DNA of 64,000 bases, from positions 37,536,707-37,600,706 of the forward strand of contig OX328125.1 of assembly GCA_946811695.1 (NCBI GenBank), given 5' to 3'. A program made the translations under genes and the position numbers. This stretch comes from Gonocerus acuteangulatus. Taxonomy: Eukaryota > Arthropoda > Insecta > Hemiptera > Coreidae. Each line of letters starts with the position of its first letter. Within the stretch, counting starts at the first letter, position 1. Below are positions 33,388-43,996 of this stretch, one piece after another. The notes under the pieces are model-generated. The model was not told where the DNA came from. It ran no database searches and was given only the letters and a program-made list of their open reading frames with translations.

Positions 33388-36300
33388 TCATTTCTCAGTG
33401 GAATATTAACGGTATCAAATTACATAAATCAGATCTCATAATCTTATTACGAGATGTCAATATTGACATATTAGCAATTCAGGAAACTCACCTTAAAGAA
33501 AATGACAATTTTACAATAAATAAATATAATATTTTTCGGAAAGACTACACTGATGGTCGCATTGCTTGTGGAGGAGTCTGTATCATTGCTCGCACTGATG
33601 TGCCGTGCATCGATATCCCACTGCGAACAAACCTACAGGCTGTTGCTGTTCAAGTTTTACAACCACAAAAATGTTCTATTTGCTCAATATATTTACCACC
33701 TGGACACTCATTCACAGCAGATCAATTACAAGAAATCTATAACCAACTACCCCAGCCAGTATACATGCTTGGTGACTATAATAGTCATAATTCCTTGTGG
33801 CATTCTACAATCACTGATAGTCGAGGCAGAGCAGTGGAAGCCTTCGTGGAAAACACCTCGCTAGGAATATTCAATGATGAAACCTCAACACACCTTAACT
33901 ATTCCACTGGTTCATTATCCGTTCTAGACTTATCCCTAGCAAGCCCCTGTCTCCTTCCCCGAGCAACATGGAAGGTACTTCCTGATCTCTACGGGTCGGA
34001 TCACTATCCAATAATAATCGAGACGTTGGATAGAGCTCCTCGCCCCCCTGGGAACTTAAGATGGGACTTAAAGAACGCTGAATGGGGAAAGTTCCAAGAT
34101 TTAGCTAATTTAAAAAATGTTGAAATTGAAACCAACACAAGTAACGAAATAATAAACGAAATTAATAGCATCATCCTATCAGCTGCAAAAGCCACTATCC
34201 CTCACAAAAATAACTTTTCTAAACGAGTTAGCGTGCCCTGGTGGAACGGTGACTGCGAAACAGCAGTTAAAAGCAGGAAACGAGCATTAAGACGATTCCG
34301 GAAAAATCCCTCTTCTGAGAACCTACAAGCGTACATGGACGCCAGAAAAGGTGCTAGGTACAAAATTAAAATAGCCAAAAGAAACTCCTGGAGAGAATTC
34401 ATTTCTACAATAAACCACCAAACACCAATCACGGAAGTCTGGGACACAGTACGTAGAATCATGGGTCGCCCGAGAATGAACATTATAAATATAATGAAAA
34501 CAGGAAACACGAACCTTTCAAACCCTACAGAGATCGCTAATCATATAGGCCATCATTTTCAATCTGTTTCTTCCGACTCCAATTTTTCCCCGGTTTTTCT
34601 TCGAAAGAAACATCAAACAGAATCCACACCCATTGTCGTTGAACTCGATCCATTAAACCCACTAAACCTTCCGTTCACCTTCACAGAATTCCAAGCAGGC
34701 TTAAAATCACGGAAAGATTCATCGCCCGGCCCAGATAACATTACCATCTCTATGGTCAAAAATTTATCGTACGAAAATCAAAAAATCCTTCTTTCTGCTT
34801 TCAATAAAATTTTTCTAACCGGAAAATTCCCTGAGACCTGGTCTAAATCCATAGCCATACCTATATTAAAAACTGGAAAACCACGTCATGAAGCAACCAG
34901 TTATCGAATTATCTCTCTGACCTGTAGCCCTTGCAAGTTGGTAGAAAAAATGATTATGAACCGCTTACACTGGCACATGGAGAAGAATAACCTATACGAA
35001 ATATGGCAAAGCGGGTTCAGGCCTGGAAGAGGTACAACAGAGAATCTGATTCGTCTTGAAACTGATATCAGAGAAGCCTTTAGCCAAAGAGAAAAATTAC
35101 TGGCCATATTTATAGATATTGAGACAGCATTCGACAAAGTGTGGCGAAGATTTATAATAGAAAGCCTAATCGAACTAGGTATTACAGGCCACATTCTACA
35201 GTTTATAATAAATTTTCTTAAAAATAGATCATTCAAAATCCGTAACGGTAGCTGTTTGTCGGACGAATATTCCCAAGAGAACGGCGTTCCTCAAGGATGT
35301 GTGTTAAGTGCGTTTCTCTTCTCCGTTGCAATAAATAAACTACTCAAGTGCATACCTGCTGCAGTCAAAGCCATGCTCTATGCTGACGATCTCGTCATCT
35401 ATACCTCCAACACCTCAATAGATTTTCTCCAAAACACCATTCAAAATTCTCTGGACATTATTAGCTCTTGGCTAGCAGATCATGGTTTCTCAATTTCATC
35501 TAGTAAAACTGTTGGAGTATTATTTTCTTCAAGAAAAATAAACTCCACCATTTCTCTTACAATAAATAATCACTCTATAGATATTAGTGAGCAGGCTAAG
35601 TACCTGGGAGTTATATTTGACCGATCTTTAACTTGGGCTCAGCACATAAAATCTCTCAAATCAACATGCCAAAGAAAGTTGAACATCCTTAAAACCATGA
35701 CATCCAACTGTTGGGGAGCTGACCGGAAAACCATGCTCATGCTATACCGCAGTTACATTCGCTCCAGCCTTGACTATGGATGCTCAGTGTACGGCTCAGC
35801 ATCACCTAGAACTTTAAAAATGCTCGATTCCGTTCACCACTGTGGGATCCGACTATCAACCGGTGCATACCGATCAAGCCCAGTAAACAGCCTTTGTGTT
35901 GAAGCAGGAGAGCTTCCACTCCACTTGCGTAGACAACAAATTATTCTATCAAATTTCATAGGAATAAAAGCAGCAATACGTCACCCACTTAATCAATATC
36001 TAAATTGCAATATCAATCGCTCATATCCATACAACAGAAAACCCTTCTCCATCAGAACTAATGAGATCATAAATGAATTAAACATTGACACTCGAAATAT
36101 TATCCACAACATCTCCTTTTCAAAACCTCCTTGGACAATGACAGTTCCGAAAATTAACCTTTCCCTTACCAAATACATTAAAAAGGATACCGACCCTCTA
36201 ATTTTGCTCACTGAATTTAAAAAACTAAAAAGTGAACTGCCAAAAGGACAAGACGTATTTACTGATGGTTCAAAGGACAATATTGGAGTAGGCTCCGCTA

Positions 36301-37055
36301 TCTATTCAGAAGAAATTGGTTACAAGTTTGCATTAGATCCCAACTGCAGCAACTATACAGCGGAATTATTAGGTATTCTGAAGGCTCTGAATATTATAGC
36401 TCCGAAATATGGCAATATTATTATATTCACTGACTCTCTTTCAACACTGATATCTATGAGCAATCCATTCTCCAAACACCCACTGATTATAGAGATATTA
36501 GAAGCTATTGAAGAATTGAATCAGCAGACTCAAGCAGTAATATTTGTGTGGATTCCCAGTCATTGCGGGATACCGGGTAATGAAGCAGTAGACCAACTAG
36601 CCAAGGAAGCGATATACGAAGGGATAGAATATTCCAGAATACCTCAGAATGACCTAGTAAGTTATGTCAAATATAAAATTCTAAAAAAATGGCAGAGCAC
36701 ATGGGATACCGTAGCACAGGAGAACAAATTATATCACATAAAAAAGGAAGTAAGACCATGGAAGACATCTATCAGATCATCGAAAAAAGAAGAAAGAGTC
36801 TTGACTCGCCTTAGAATCGGACATACTAGAATAACTCATTCATTTCTGATGTCTCGAGACGACCCACCTATCTGCATAAAATGCAATGAAAGAATCACCG
36901 TGCACCACCTTCTGGTTGACTGCAGAATTTACGAGAAGCAAAGAAGAGAAGCTCAGCTATCAAATACAATTAGTGAAATTCTGGCGGATCATCCCAACCA
37001 AATCCTTAAGCTTTTTGAATTTTTAAGTTCCACAGATTTAATAGATAAAATTTAA
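33384..37055 (+). CDS. LINE ORF2: endonuclease, reverse transcriptase, RNase H
   Basis: 1223 residues, uninterrupted. The APE-type endonuclease (1 to about 213) keeps QWNING, Glu in QETH (34), GDYNSHN (130-136) and SDHYPI (205-210). The RT (about 430-760) keeps FIDIETAFDKVWR, GVPQGCVLSAFLF and catalytic YADD (666-669), then YLGVIFD. An unusual YRIISLT replaces the common YRPISLT. RNase H (about 955-1080) keeps the acidic set D961 (FTDGSKD), E994 (YTAELLG), D1017 (FTDSLS) and D1070 (NEAVDQLAKEA). A C-terminal CIKC...HH...C motif (1164-1180) is typical of the group. All catalytic residues I can check are present, so this ORF may still be active and could mobilise SINEs in trans. Translation would rely on the ATGA overlap with ORF1. 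Confidence 0.93.
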   Translation: MIISQWNINGIKLHKSDLIILLRDVNIDILAIQETHLKENDNFTINKYNIFRKDYTDGRIACGGVCIIARTDVPCIDIPLRTNLQAVAVQVLQPQKCSICSIYLPPGHSFTADQLQEIYNQLPQPVYMLGDYNSHNSLWHSTITDSRGRAVEAFVENTSLGIFNDETSTHLNYSTGSLSVLDLSLASPCLLPRATWKVLPDLYGSDHYPIIIETLDRAPRPPGNLRWDLKNAEWGKFQDLANLKNVEIETNTSNEIINEINSIILSAAKATIPHKNNFSKRVSVPWWNGDCETAVKSRKRALRRFRKNPSSENLQAYMDARKGARYKIKIAKRNSWREFISTINHQTPITEVWDTVRRIMGRPRMNIINIMKTGNTNLSNPTEIANHIGHHFQSVSSDSNFSPVFLRKKHQTESTPIVVELDPLNPLNLPFTFTEFQAGLKSRKDSSPGPDNITISMVKNLSYENQKILLSAFNKIFLTGKFPETWSKSIAIPILKTGKPRHEATSYRIISLTCSPCKLVEKMIMNRLHWHMEKNNLYEIWQSGFRPGRGTTENLIRLETDIREAFSQREKLLAIFIDIETAFDKVWRRFIIESLIELGITGHILQFIINFLKNRSFKIRNGSCLSDEYSQENGVPQGCVLSAFLFSVAINKLLKCIPAAVKAMLYADDLVIYTSNTSIDFLQNTIQNSLDIISSWLADHGFSISSSKTVGVLFSSRKINSTISLTINNHSIDISEQAKYLGVIFDRSLTWAQHIKSLKSTCQRKLNILKTMTSNCWGADRKTMLMLYRSYIRSSLDYGCSVYGSASPRTLKMLDSVHHCGIRLSTGAYRSSPVNSLCVEAGELPLHLRRQQIILSNFIGIKAAIRHPLNQYLNCNINRSYPYNRKPFSIRTNEIINELNIDTRNIIHNISFSKPPWTMTVPKINLSLTKYIKKDTDPLILLTEFKKLKSELPKGQDVFTDGSKDNIGVGSAIYSEEIGYKFALDPNCSNYTAELLGILKALNIIAPKYGNIIIFTDSLSTLISMSNPFSKHPLIIEILEAIEELNQQTQAVIFVWIPSHCGIPGNEAVDQLAKEAIYEGIEYSRIPQNDLVSYVKYKILKKWQSTWDTVAQENKLYHIKKEVRPWKTSIRSSKKEERVLTRLRIGHTRITHSFLMSRDDPPICIKCNERITVHHLLVDCRIYEKQRREAQLSNTISEILADHPNQILKLFEFLSSTDLIDKI

Positions 37056-37120
37056 AACTAACTAGCACTAAAAACCACAACCAAATCAGCTGTGTTAAAA
37101 AAAAAAAAAAAAAAAAAAAA

Positions 37121-37444
37121 TAGAAATAAATAAATGAAAAAAAAGAAAAAAAAAATGCATGTGTGTATGGTTATGTGCTTTGTGTGTGAGTGTGTGTACG
37201 TATAAATGTGTGTATATGTATATGTGTGTGTGTGAGTGTATACATATACATATTCTATTTAGTTTCAAAAACAATTAAATAACTCCGAGAAAATCAATAA
37301 ATAAACAATCACTTCATTACTAAAAAATTGCATCATTATTCGCGAATCTTAAATTGAAAAACTAGTGCATTAATTACTAATACAGCAGTACAGCTCCTAG
37401 CTCTTAAAACATGTGTTTAATGACCGCTTGGTGGTTGACAACAC

Positions 37445-37482
<38 letters not shown>

Positions 37483-37675
37483 AAAAAAAAAAAAAAACTC
37501 CCGAAATGTCACGGATTCTGCACGGAAGGCAAGGAATCAGGGCTGAAAACAGAGTATCCCAAAGAATAACAAGGAAAGACCATAATGTTGTGAAGATGAA
37601 GACCAGAAGAGCATTACTCAAGGAAATATGGAGCTATCATGCGCAACAAGCAGCATTATTATGGAGAGACAAGGA

Positions 37676-37760
<85 letters not shown>

Positions 37761-38410
37761 GGTGCGTCTACTGCTTAGGTCATTAGCACCGTTGGGAATT
37801 GCTCATTTTGACAAGGATAATGCATACAATATTGCAACCCTAAATACATGATGCCCATTATTAACCCATACGGTCCTGAATAAAGAAGGCTCCATTGTAT
37901 GCAGAAGGGGGGGGGGGGGTATTTAGGGGGCCCATCCCCGTGGATTGAATACGCCTGATTACCGTGGGACGACCTTGCCTTTTGATAATAAGTTGCATGT
38001 GAGTGATACTAGTTCGCTATTTCTCAATTCAATTACCACAATGTCACACCTTATTATTGTCATGTGCTAATAAGTGCGTTTAAGTATGTATAAATCTTTA
38101 TGATATTGATTAATAAATTATATAATTTATAAATATATATTTTGTCCCTGTATACTCATATTCTATCAAATAAGCTTTTTAATTGGAGAGTAGTCCAATA
38201 ATGTTGTCGGTTTATTCAAAATTTTGTGTTCAGTATGCATTGTGTTGATATGAGTGTTACAGATAATCGGATGCATCATAATCATCATTTAATCCAAATA
38301 TTATTTAAGTGTTAAAGTTTATCTTTTACTTATATATTCATTCATCTGTAATTTACCACAGCACTAGCTATTACCAGTTGTTTGTACGACTTCGTTAGTT
38401 ATTATTGTAT
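37121..38410. other. simple repeats and unrecognised sequence
   Basis: TG-rich microsatellite (about 37156-37240) and poly-A (37447-37496, broken by one C). A short open stretch (about 37502-37680, basic residues, no known domain) lies between that poly-A and a long poly-T. A G run is near 37907. No supported host gene. Confidence 0.4.
37679..37800 (-). mobile_element. SINE-B tail fragment with long poly-T
   Basis: A poly-T of about 80 bases is followed by GGGTGCGTCTACTGCTTAGG and TCATTAGCACC, a diverged form of the reverse-strand SINE-B tail. The rest of the SINE is absent. Confidence 0.6.
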
Positions 38411-38850
38411 TATTTAAATTTTAACCTCCATTATTCCTCCCAGCACATTCCTCACAACCCCATTCGCCGACTGAAACGCAAGTGGCCAAGAGATCAACTC
38501 TAGAAAGTGTAGATCTGTGAAAAAAATAAATTCTGTCTTGTGGGTACTACAACTGTGCAGCTTCCCACCTCATGTACATTCATGTCATATAATCTTGCAA
38601 TAATTTACTAGAAATGTACCTTATACATTGTTGTAAATTCGAAATAAATAAATAAATAAAAAAAACAAAAAAAAAACTCCATTATTATTAAGAAAAAATT
38701 TTAGGAGAGGTTAGCTATAGGACCATCCTTTTCTAACCAGGATAAGGCTGATGCCTTTTCTTTTTTCTAAAGAAAAGACACACCCCATAGTGGGAATCGA
38801 ACCCATGACCCTTGGCACGGAGTGTGTCCCCGTGGCCTCCTCATTGTATT
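38411..38850 (-). mobile_element. SINE-A copy split by a Jockey insertion
   Basis: The outer parts, 38411-38435 (TTTAAATTTTAACCTCCATT) and 38677-38850, join to give an ordinary reverse-strand SINE-A: GGAGAGGTTAGCTATAGGA, GATAAGGCTGATGCCTTTTC, AGTGGGAATCGAACCCATG and GGCACGGAGTGT. A LINE 3' end sits between them. Confidence 0.8.
38436..38676 (+). mobile_element. short 5'-truncated Jockey LINE nested in SINE-A
   Basis: CTCCATTATT is duplicated at 38426-38435 and 38677-38686. The insert encodes only the last residues of a Jockey ORF2 (HNPIRRLKRKWPRDQL, then TAG), a 3' UTR and an AATAAATAAATAAA tail. It matches the C-termini of the Jockey copies at 10732 and 41754. Confidence 0.88.
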
Positions 38851-39046
38851 TATATATCATAATATATAAATGATAATGTATTAGTTACCTGCCTTCAAAT
38901 GTGCCTTTCAAAGCACAGTGTAAGTACAGTATCTATCTTTTCCGCTCCGCTGCAAACGTATTCCATTTTTCTGGTCCTATTTTCTATTATAGTTTTACTT
39001 TCGATATTGTTTTTATTGTTTCTTTCCTTTGGATTAGAAAAAAAAG

Positions 39047-39150
39047 GGATAGGGAATAGTTGGGATTTGGCTATGAAAACTTCAATAAGATTTTTTTTTC
39101 CCCAGACTACTTATCACCTCGACCGGAAACTATCTAAATCTCATTAAAAA
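39047..39150. mobile_element. PLE outer ends only
   Basis: The left outer end (GGAATAGTTGGGATTTGGCT) and the right outer end (CTACTTATCACCTCGACCGG) are joined by a poly-T, with the ribozyme and inner parts gone. Confidence 0.6.
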
Positions 39151-39863
39151 TGTTGTAAGTGGGCGATATTTTCAAAGTATATTGACAGAATTATAAACGT
39201 TCATCTGTGCCGGTAAATATGAGGGAATTGGGGGCGTGAGGAGCATCGTTGAACCAGCTTCATACGATCGATGCAGTATGCATAAAGTCCCCACTTCACC
39301 GATTGCACTTAGCCCAGGTAAACTTCATTTTCAAACTAAATTTGTGGATATTTATATTTCCCACGAGAAATCCAATATTCTGAGAAAAACGGTTCAAATA
39401 TAAAATCAAAGGGAAAACACGAGTAAATTATTTCATATACCTTAGTTAATATAACAAACAATAAACATTGACGAACATTGTTTAATATTATTAAAATATT
39501 TTCATACATATAATAATATATAAATGTATTATCAATATTTACATATTTAGAAGGACTGTTTGCAGTTGAGTGCCGTCAGATTGGATAATGAAGTCAATAT
39601 TCCGGACGAATGGGTAAATGGGGTGTTCAGATCATGAATAAACATAAATTTCGTAGAGGTTACATTCTGCATTAATTAATCCACGAGAGCTAAGCCAAAC
39701 TACACGTTCCTGTGTTTATATTGATAAAATTAAAGGCCCATAATACTTCGGAGGCAGAAGTTCGGGGAAAATCCGCACGTACTCTCAAGGTAATTAGTAG
39801 ATGACAGAGTAGGTGTAACAGGAAGTAATGGTAAAGGAAGGTAGGAAAATTTGTAACAAGTTT

Positions 39864-39865
<2 letters not shown>
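39151..39865. other. no gene recognised
   Basis: AT-rich unique sequence. The last 11 bases are the left TSD (AACAAGTTTAA) of the next SINE. Confidence 0.4.
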
Positions 39866-39897
<32 letters not shown>

Positions 39898-40060
39898 GGC
39901 GCATCTACATCTAGGTCATTAGCGCCGACATCCAGGGTGCAGCGAGGAATTTTACCAGCGAGCCGTGGGATGATAAAATTCCTGCCGGAGGTTGGGAATC
40001 GAACCCACCATCTCCCACTTATGAATCCAAGGCGCTAGCCATTAGACCACGGGAGACCCC
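39866..40060 (-). mobile_element. SINE-B, full length, 11-bp TSD
   Basis: Poly-T, then ACGGCGCATCTACATCTAGG, and at the far end TTGGGAATCGAACCCACC (B box) and GCCATTAGACCACGGGAGAC (head). AACAAGTTTAA is at 39855-39865 and 40061-40071. It is nearly identical to the copy at 40803, so both are young. Confidence 0.93.
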
Positions 40061-40218
40061 AACAAGTTTAATGTTTAAAGTTTAACCAGCGAAACACAAA
40101 CTAATAGACTCCATGAAGAAATATACACAACATTATCAATAATTTACATAACATAACCTACATAAATAAACAAAAAAAGAAAATAAAAAGACTAGCTTTG
40201 TTCTTTTTTATTTGTAAT

Positions 40219-40389
40219 GGAGGCCCGGTGGCCGTGCCAAGGGTCGTGGCTTCGATTCCCACTATGGGAAGGTGGCTTTTCTTAAGAAAAAAGAAAAGGC
40301 ATCAGCCCTATCCTGGCTATAAAAGGGTGGTAACCTATCGATTACTCGGCCTAAAATTCTTAGTTAATAATAATAATAGACTTTAAAAT
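40219..40389 (+). mobile_element. SINE-A, 9-bp TSD, deleted head
   Basis: GGAGGCCCGGTGGCCGTGCC joins directly to AAGGGTCGTGGCTTCGATTC, so the part between the A and B boxes (about 30 bases) is missing. The body GGCATCAGCCCTATCCTGGC is well kept. ATTTGTAAT flanks it at 40210-40218 and 40390-40398. Confidence 0.85.
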
Positions 40390-40799
40390 ATTTGTAATAA
40401 ACAGCTAACACAATTATTAGTTTTTATTTGATTTTTTTTCAGAGTAAACCCAAATTTGTAATAGACCTATTTTAATTTAACCGATGGATCATTTGTCGAC
40501 CAAATTTCTTTGCTAGGAAGTTGTAATATCCGGATATATCGTCGTTCAAATGTCCCCACCGCGTAAGTTGATTTTTAGCGAAATTGAGTTATTGGTATCT
40601 TTAGAATCCTTATTATCTCCCGGATATGATGATAATAGTTTTTTTTTAATTTAAAAATCAATAAAGAGCGCAAAAATTGACTATTACTTCCGCGTAACCG
40701 CGTATCTCTCTCATCTATTTTAGGCCATTCAAACAAGGTTTTACGTTTAAATGTTACCATAAATATGTGTTAGGTCGGAAATCCTCATAAGTTGCAAGT

Positions 40800-40802
<3 letters not shown>

Positions 40803-40865
<63 letters not shown>

Positions 40866-41028
40866 GGCGCATCTACATCTAGGTCATTAGCGCCGACATC
40901 CAGGGTGCAGCGAGGAATTTTCCCAGCGAGCCGTGGGATGAGAAAATTCCTGCCGGGGGTTGGGAATCGAACCCACCATCTCCCGCTTATGAATCCAAGG
41001 CGCTAGCCATTAGACCACGGGAGACCCC
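40803..41028 (-). mobile_element. SINE-B, full length, 12-bp TSD
   Basis: A poly-T of about 60 bases precedes a copy almost identical to 39866-40060. GTTGCAAGTTAT is repeated at 40791-40802 and 41029-41040. The long homopolymer and clean TSD indicate a recent insertion. Confidence 0.93.
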
Positions 41029-41171
41029 GTTGCAAGTTATTATTATTATTTTTGGTTCTTTGCATCGAATCTTTGGCAAATTGCATTTTTCCAAGTCGCA
41101 GATCATTATAGTTTTATTGCTCCCCTGAAAAGTTAGGAAAATTGAGTTACGAGGTTCTGAAATTTGAGTGA

Positions 41172-41606
<435 letters not shown>

Positions 41607-41753
41607 TCAATTACGTTCTTCTTGTATACAATGAATTATAATGGAAAAACAGAAGTAACCAAAATATTCTTGAGATAAACATAATTTGCCATAAAATCGT
41701 TATTGTTAAGTGACAACCTATTATTTTTGTTTCACGATTAAAATCTCCAAAGG

Positions 41754-42507
41754 TCCCGTTTTGTTCCTGGCTTATACGGCTGACATCCCTTCCCATCCCC
41801 AAACTTCCATTCACATGTTTGCTGACGACACCGCTATTCTCACTGTTAACCAAAACCCAATTCTTGCCTCCAATTCCCTTCAAGAACACCTGTACCTACT
41901 TCAACCATGGCTAACTAAATGGAAAATTAAAGTAAATGCAGAAAAATCTAGCCATGCAACATTCACACTTCGTAAGTCAAGCTGCCCACCAATAACCCTC
42001 CAAAACATTATAATTCCACAAAAATCTCAAGTAAGATACTTAGGACTGATACTAGACAAACGTTTAACTTGGAAGCCACACATAACACAGAAAAGACAGG
42101 AACTAAACAGACGCTTTAGACTTTTATCACGCTTACTGGACAAACGCTCGAAATTTTCATTGACTAACAAAAGACTTATATACAATACCGTACTCCGACC
42201 AATATGGACTTATGGACTTGAACTATGGGGTTCCACTAAACCTTCCAATTCCTACAGAATACAAACAATGCAATCCAAAATCCTTCGAAAAATATCCAAT
42301 GCTCCTTACTATGTCTCGAACCAAACTCTCCATAATGACTTCAATATCCCCTTTATCCAATCCCTGACCAAATCAGTCTATCAGAAGTTTCATTCCAATC
42401 TCCCCGGCCATCCAAATCCTTTGATAAACTCTCTATCCTCCCTCCATAATCCACAAAATCCTTATGGAAGGCTGAAGCGGCGGTGGCCTAGAGACAATTT
42501 GTTTTAA
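41754..42507 (+). pseudogene. Jockey ORF2 C-terminal fragment
   Basis: An open frame of about 250 codons with no internal stop. It begins at PVLFLAYTADIP, keeps the catalytic MFADDTAIL box, VRYLGLILDKRLTWKPH, then PIWTYGLELWGS and a C-terminal GRLKRRWPRDNLF. The endonuclease and front half of the RT are lost through 5' truncation, and there is no start of its own. The intact frame indicates a young insertion. It belongs to the same family as the copies at 10732 and 38436. Confidence 0.93.
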
Positions 42508-42653
42508 CATGCCATCTGTAATGCTCAAATTTATTGTGGGTTTTGTAATTGTAAATATTCCCACATCACGCCTTACATTGTTAACTTTCCAAAACCATCA
42601 AAATTACTGGAAATATGTTTACATATTGTTGTAATTATCAATAAAGTTTAAAA
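41754..42653 (+). mobile_element. 5'-truncated Jockey LINE with 14-bp TSD
   Basis: AAAATCTCCAAAGG is duplicated at 41740-41753 and 42654-42667. The insert starts inside the RT palm and runs through the stop, 3' UTR and an AATAAAG signal with a short A tail. Confidence 0.95.
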
Positions 42654-42667
42654 AAAATCTCCAAAGG

Positions 42668-43781
42668 AAAGACCCTACTACTTAACTAGTCTATCCTTAT
42701 CAAACATTTTTAAAATTTAGTTTCTTTTAATTAATACAATTTCTTTTATTTAATACAATTATTTGATTAATACAATTTAGTTTCTTTTAACGTTACATTC
42801 CTTGATGAAAGCAAGAATAGACAAGCAGACAGTGTAATATTCTATCTCTTGGCGAGTGGTTTTGTCTGGCAAACGGTACGCTTCGAAAGCACGTAGGTGA
42901 GGAAGCGTAGGTTCCTTACGGGTAATTTTGTCGAATTTTCCTTCGCCCCACTCCAAACGAAAACCCCCAGGCCCGAAGAATTTCTTTCACAACACTGAAC
43001 TCCCTTCGAATTGGCCGATAGTACCAGACCGCGGGGAGAATGGAAGTCTAGATATGAACAGTCGGAAAACCAAGATATATAAGGCGAGAAATAGCAAGGT
43101 ACCAATTGTATTTTCCACTCCCGACCTCAAGATTGCCTCAATATTTCTGAGAAACATTTGATTATAATTTTTACTTCATCTCGTTCCTCCGTGAAAATAT
43201 GTAGCCAATCTTTGAAAACTTCATGCAAATACAAATATAATTTAAAAACAAACACATAACTCTACCACAAGCAAACTTTTCCCAATAAAAATTTACTGTG
43301 GTGAAAAAATTACTATCATAGATATATTAAATGTTACCCAATTCGATAAAATCATAAACGTCCAATATAGAAACAAAATCAAGGAATAATAAAAAATAAC
43401 CACAAGTAACTAGTGAATAATATTAAAACAAGTAGAATTAATTATTTTTCCAGACTCTGGAAACGATGGTTTTTTTTCCTTAAGGCGTACCAACCTTTTA
43501 GGATATTAATGCCACAGATGTTAAATAAAGTTTGGAATTTTATTTTATAAATGTATGCTTGTATTAGTTGTTATTAATTAAGCCTTTATGTGATACATTA
43601 TTATCTTCAAAATGATATATTATTGAATATTAGAATTTTTAAACTTATGTTACTTAATTTAAATATTAGTTGATAGTTAACCTTGAGCAATGATTTCTGT
43701 TTGTTGCACATAGTCAGGGTTTTGGTTTACTTACACCCCGTACCATGTGCCACAACAATCATAGTTTATTTAGGAGTTGTG
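42668..43781. other. no gene recognised; one GC-richer block
   Basis: About 42845-43100 is GC-richer and unique-looking; open frames there show no known motif. The rest is AT-rich. Confidence 0.35.
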
Positions 43782-43958
43782 GCCACGGCCCACGGCCATA
43801 GCCACGTTGAATACACCGGTTCCCATAGATCACCGAAGTTAAGCAAGGTCGGGCGTGGTCAGTACCTGAATGGGTGACCGACCACGTGCTGTTGGCATTA
43901 TAAAAGGGCGGCAACCTATAGATGGCCCGGCGCTAATGGCCAAGATGTAGATGCGCCG

Positions 43959-43986
<28 letters not shown>
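43782..43986 (+). mobile_element. 5S rRNA-derived SINE (SINE3 type), chimeric with SINE-A and SINE-B
   Basis: Bases about 43788-43896 match a 5S rRNA gene almost end to end: GCCATAGCCACGTTGAATAC, GATCACCGAAGTTAAGC, GGTCGGGCGTGGTCAGTACC, TGGGTGACC. The internal control region used by TFIIIA and Pol III is kept, and about 8-10 bases of the 3' part are missing. It joins ATAAAAGGGCGGCAACCTAT (the SINE-A body), then GGCGCTAATGGCCAAGATGT and GATGCGCCGT (the SINE-B tail), then poly-A. Flanks AGGAGTTGTG (43772-43781) and AGGATTTGTG (43987-43996) match at 9 of 10, a likely TSD. It is not a functional 5S gene. Confidence 0.92.
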
Positions 43987-43991
<5 letters not shown>

Positions 43992-43996
43992 TTGTG

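Larger units (their letters stand above)
32242..37120 (+). mobile_element. I-group non-LTR retrotransposon (LINE), nearly full length
   Basis: Two overlapping ORFs are followed by a short 3' UTR and a poly-A tract (about 37097-37120). The order is zinc-knuckle ORF1, then endonuclease, reverse transcriptase, RNase H and a C-terminal zinc motif in ORF2, as in the I group (I/Nimb-like; RNase H is usually missing in Jockey proper). No 5' UTR or TSD is evident, so the 5' end is probably slightly truncated. Confidence 0.88.

Noticed and set aside
34004..36280. Several ORFs antisense to the LINE and inside it
   Set aside because: Shadows of the strongly supported ORF2 on the other strand.
37413..37851. 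ORFs with poly-Lys and poly-Phe
   Set aside because: Translation of long poly-A and poly-T tracts.
43788..43896. Possible functional 5S rRNA gene
   Set aside because: Missing part of the 3' end, followed by SINE body and poly-A, flanked by a probable TSD and single copy here.
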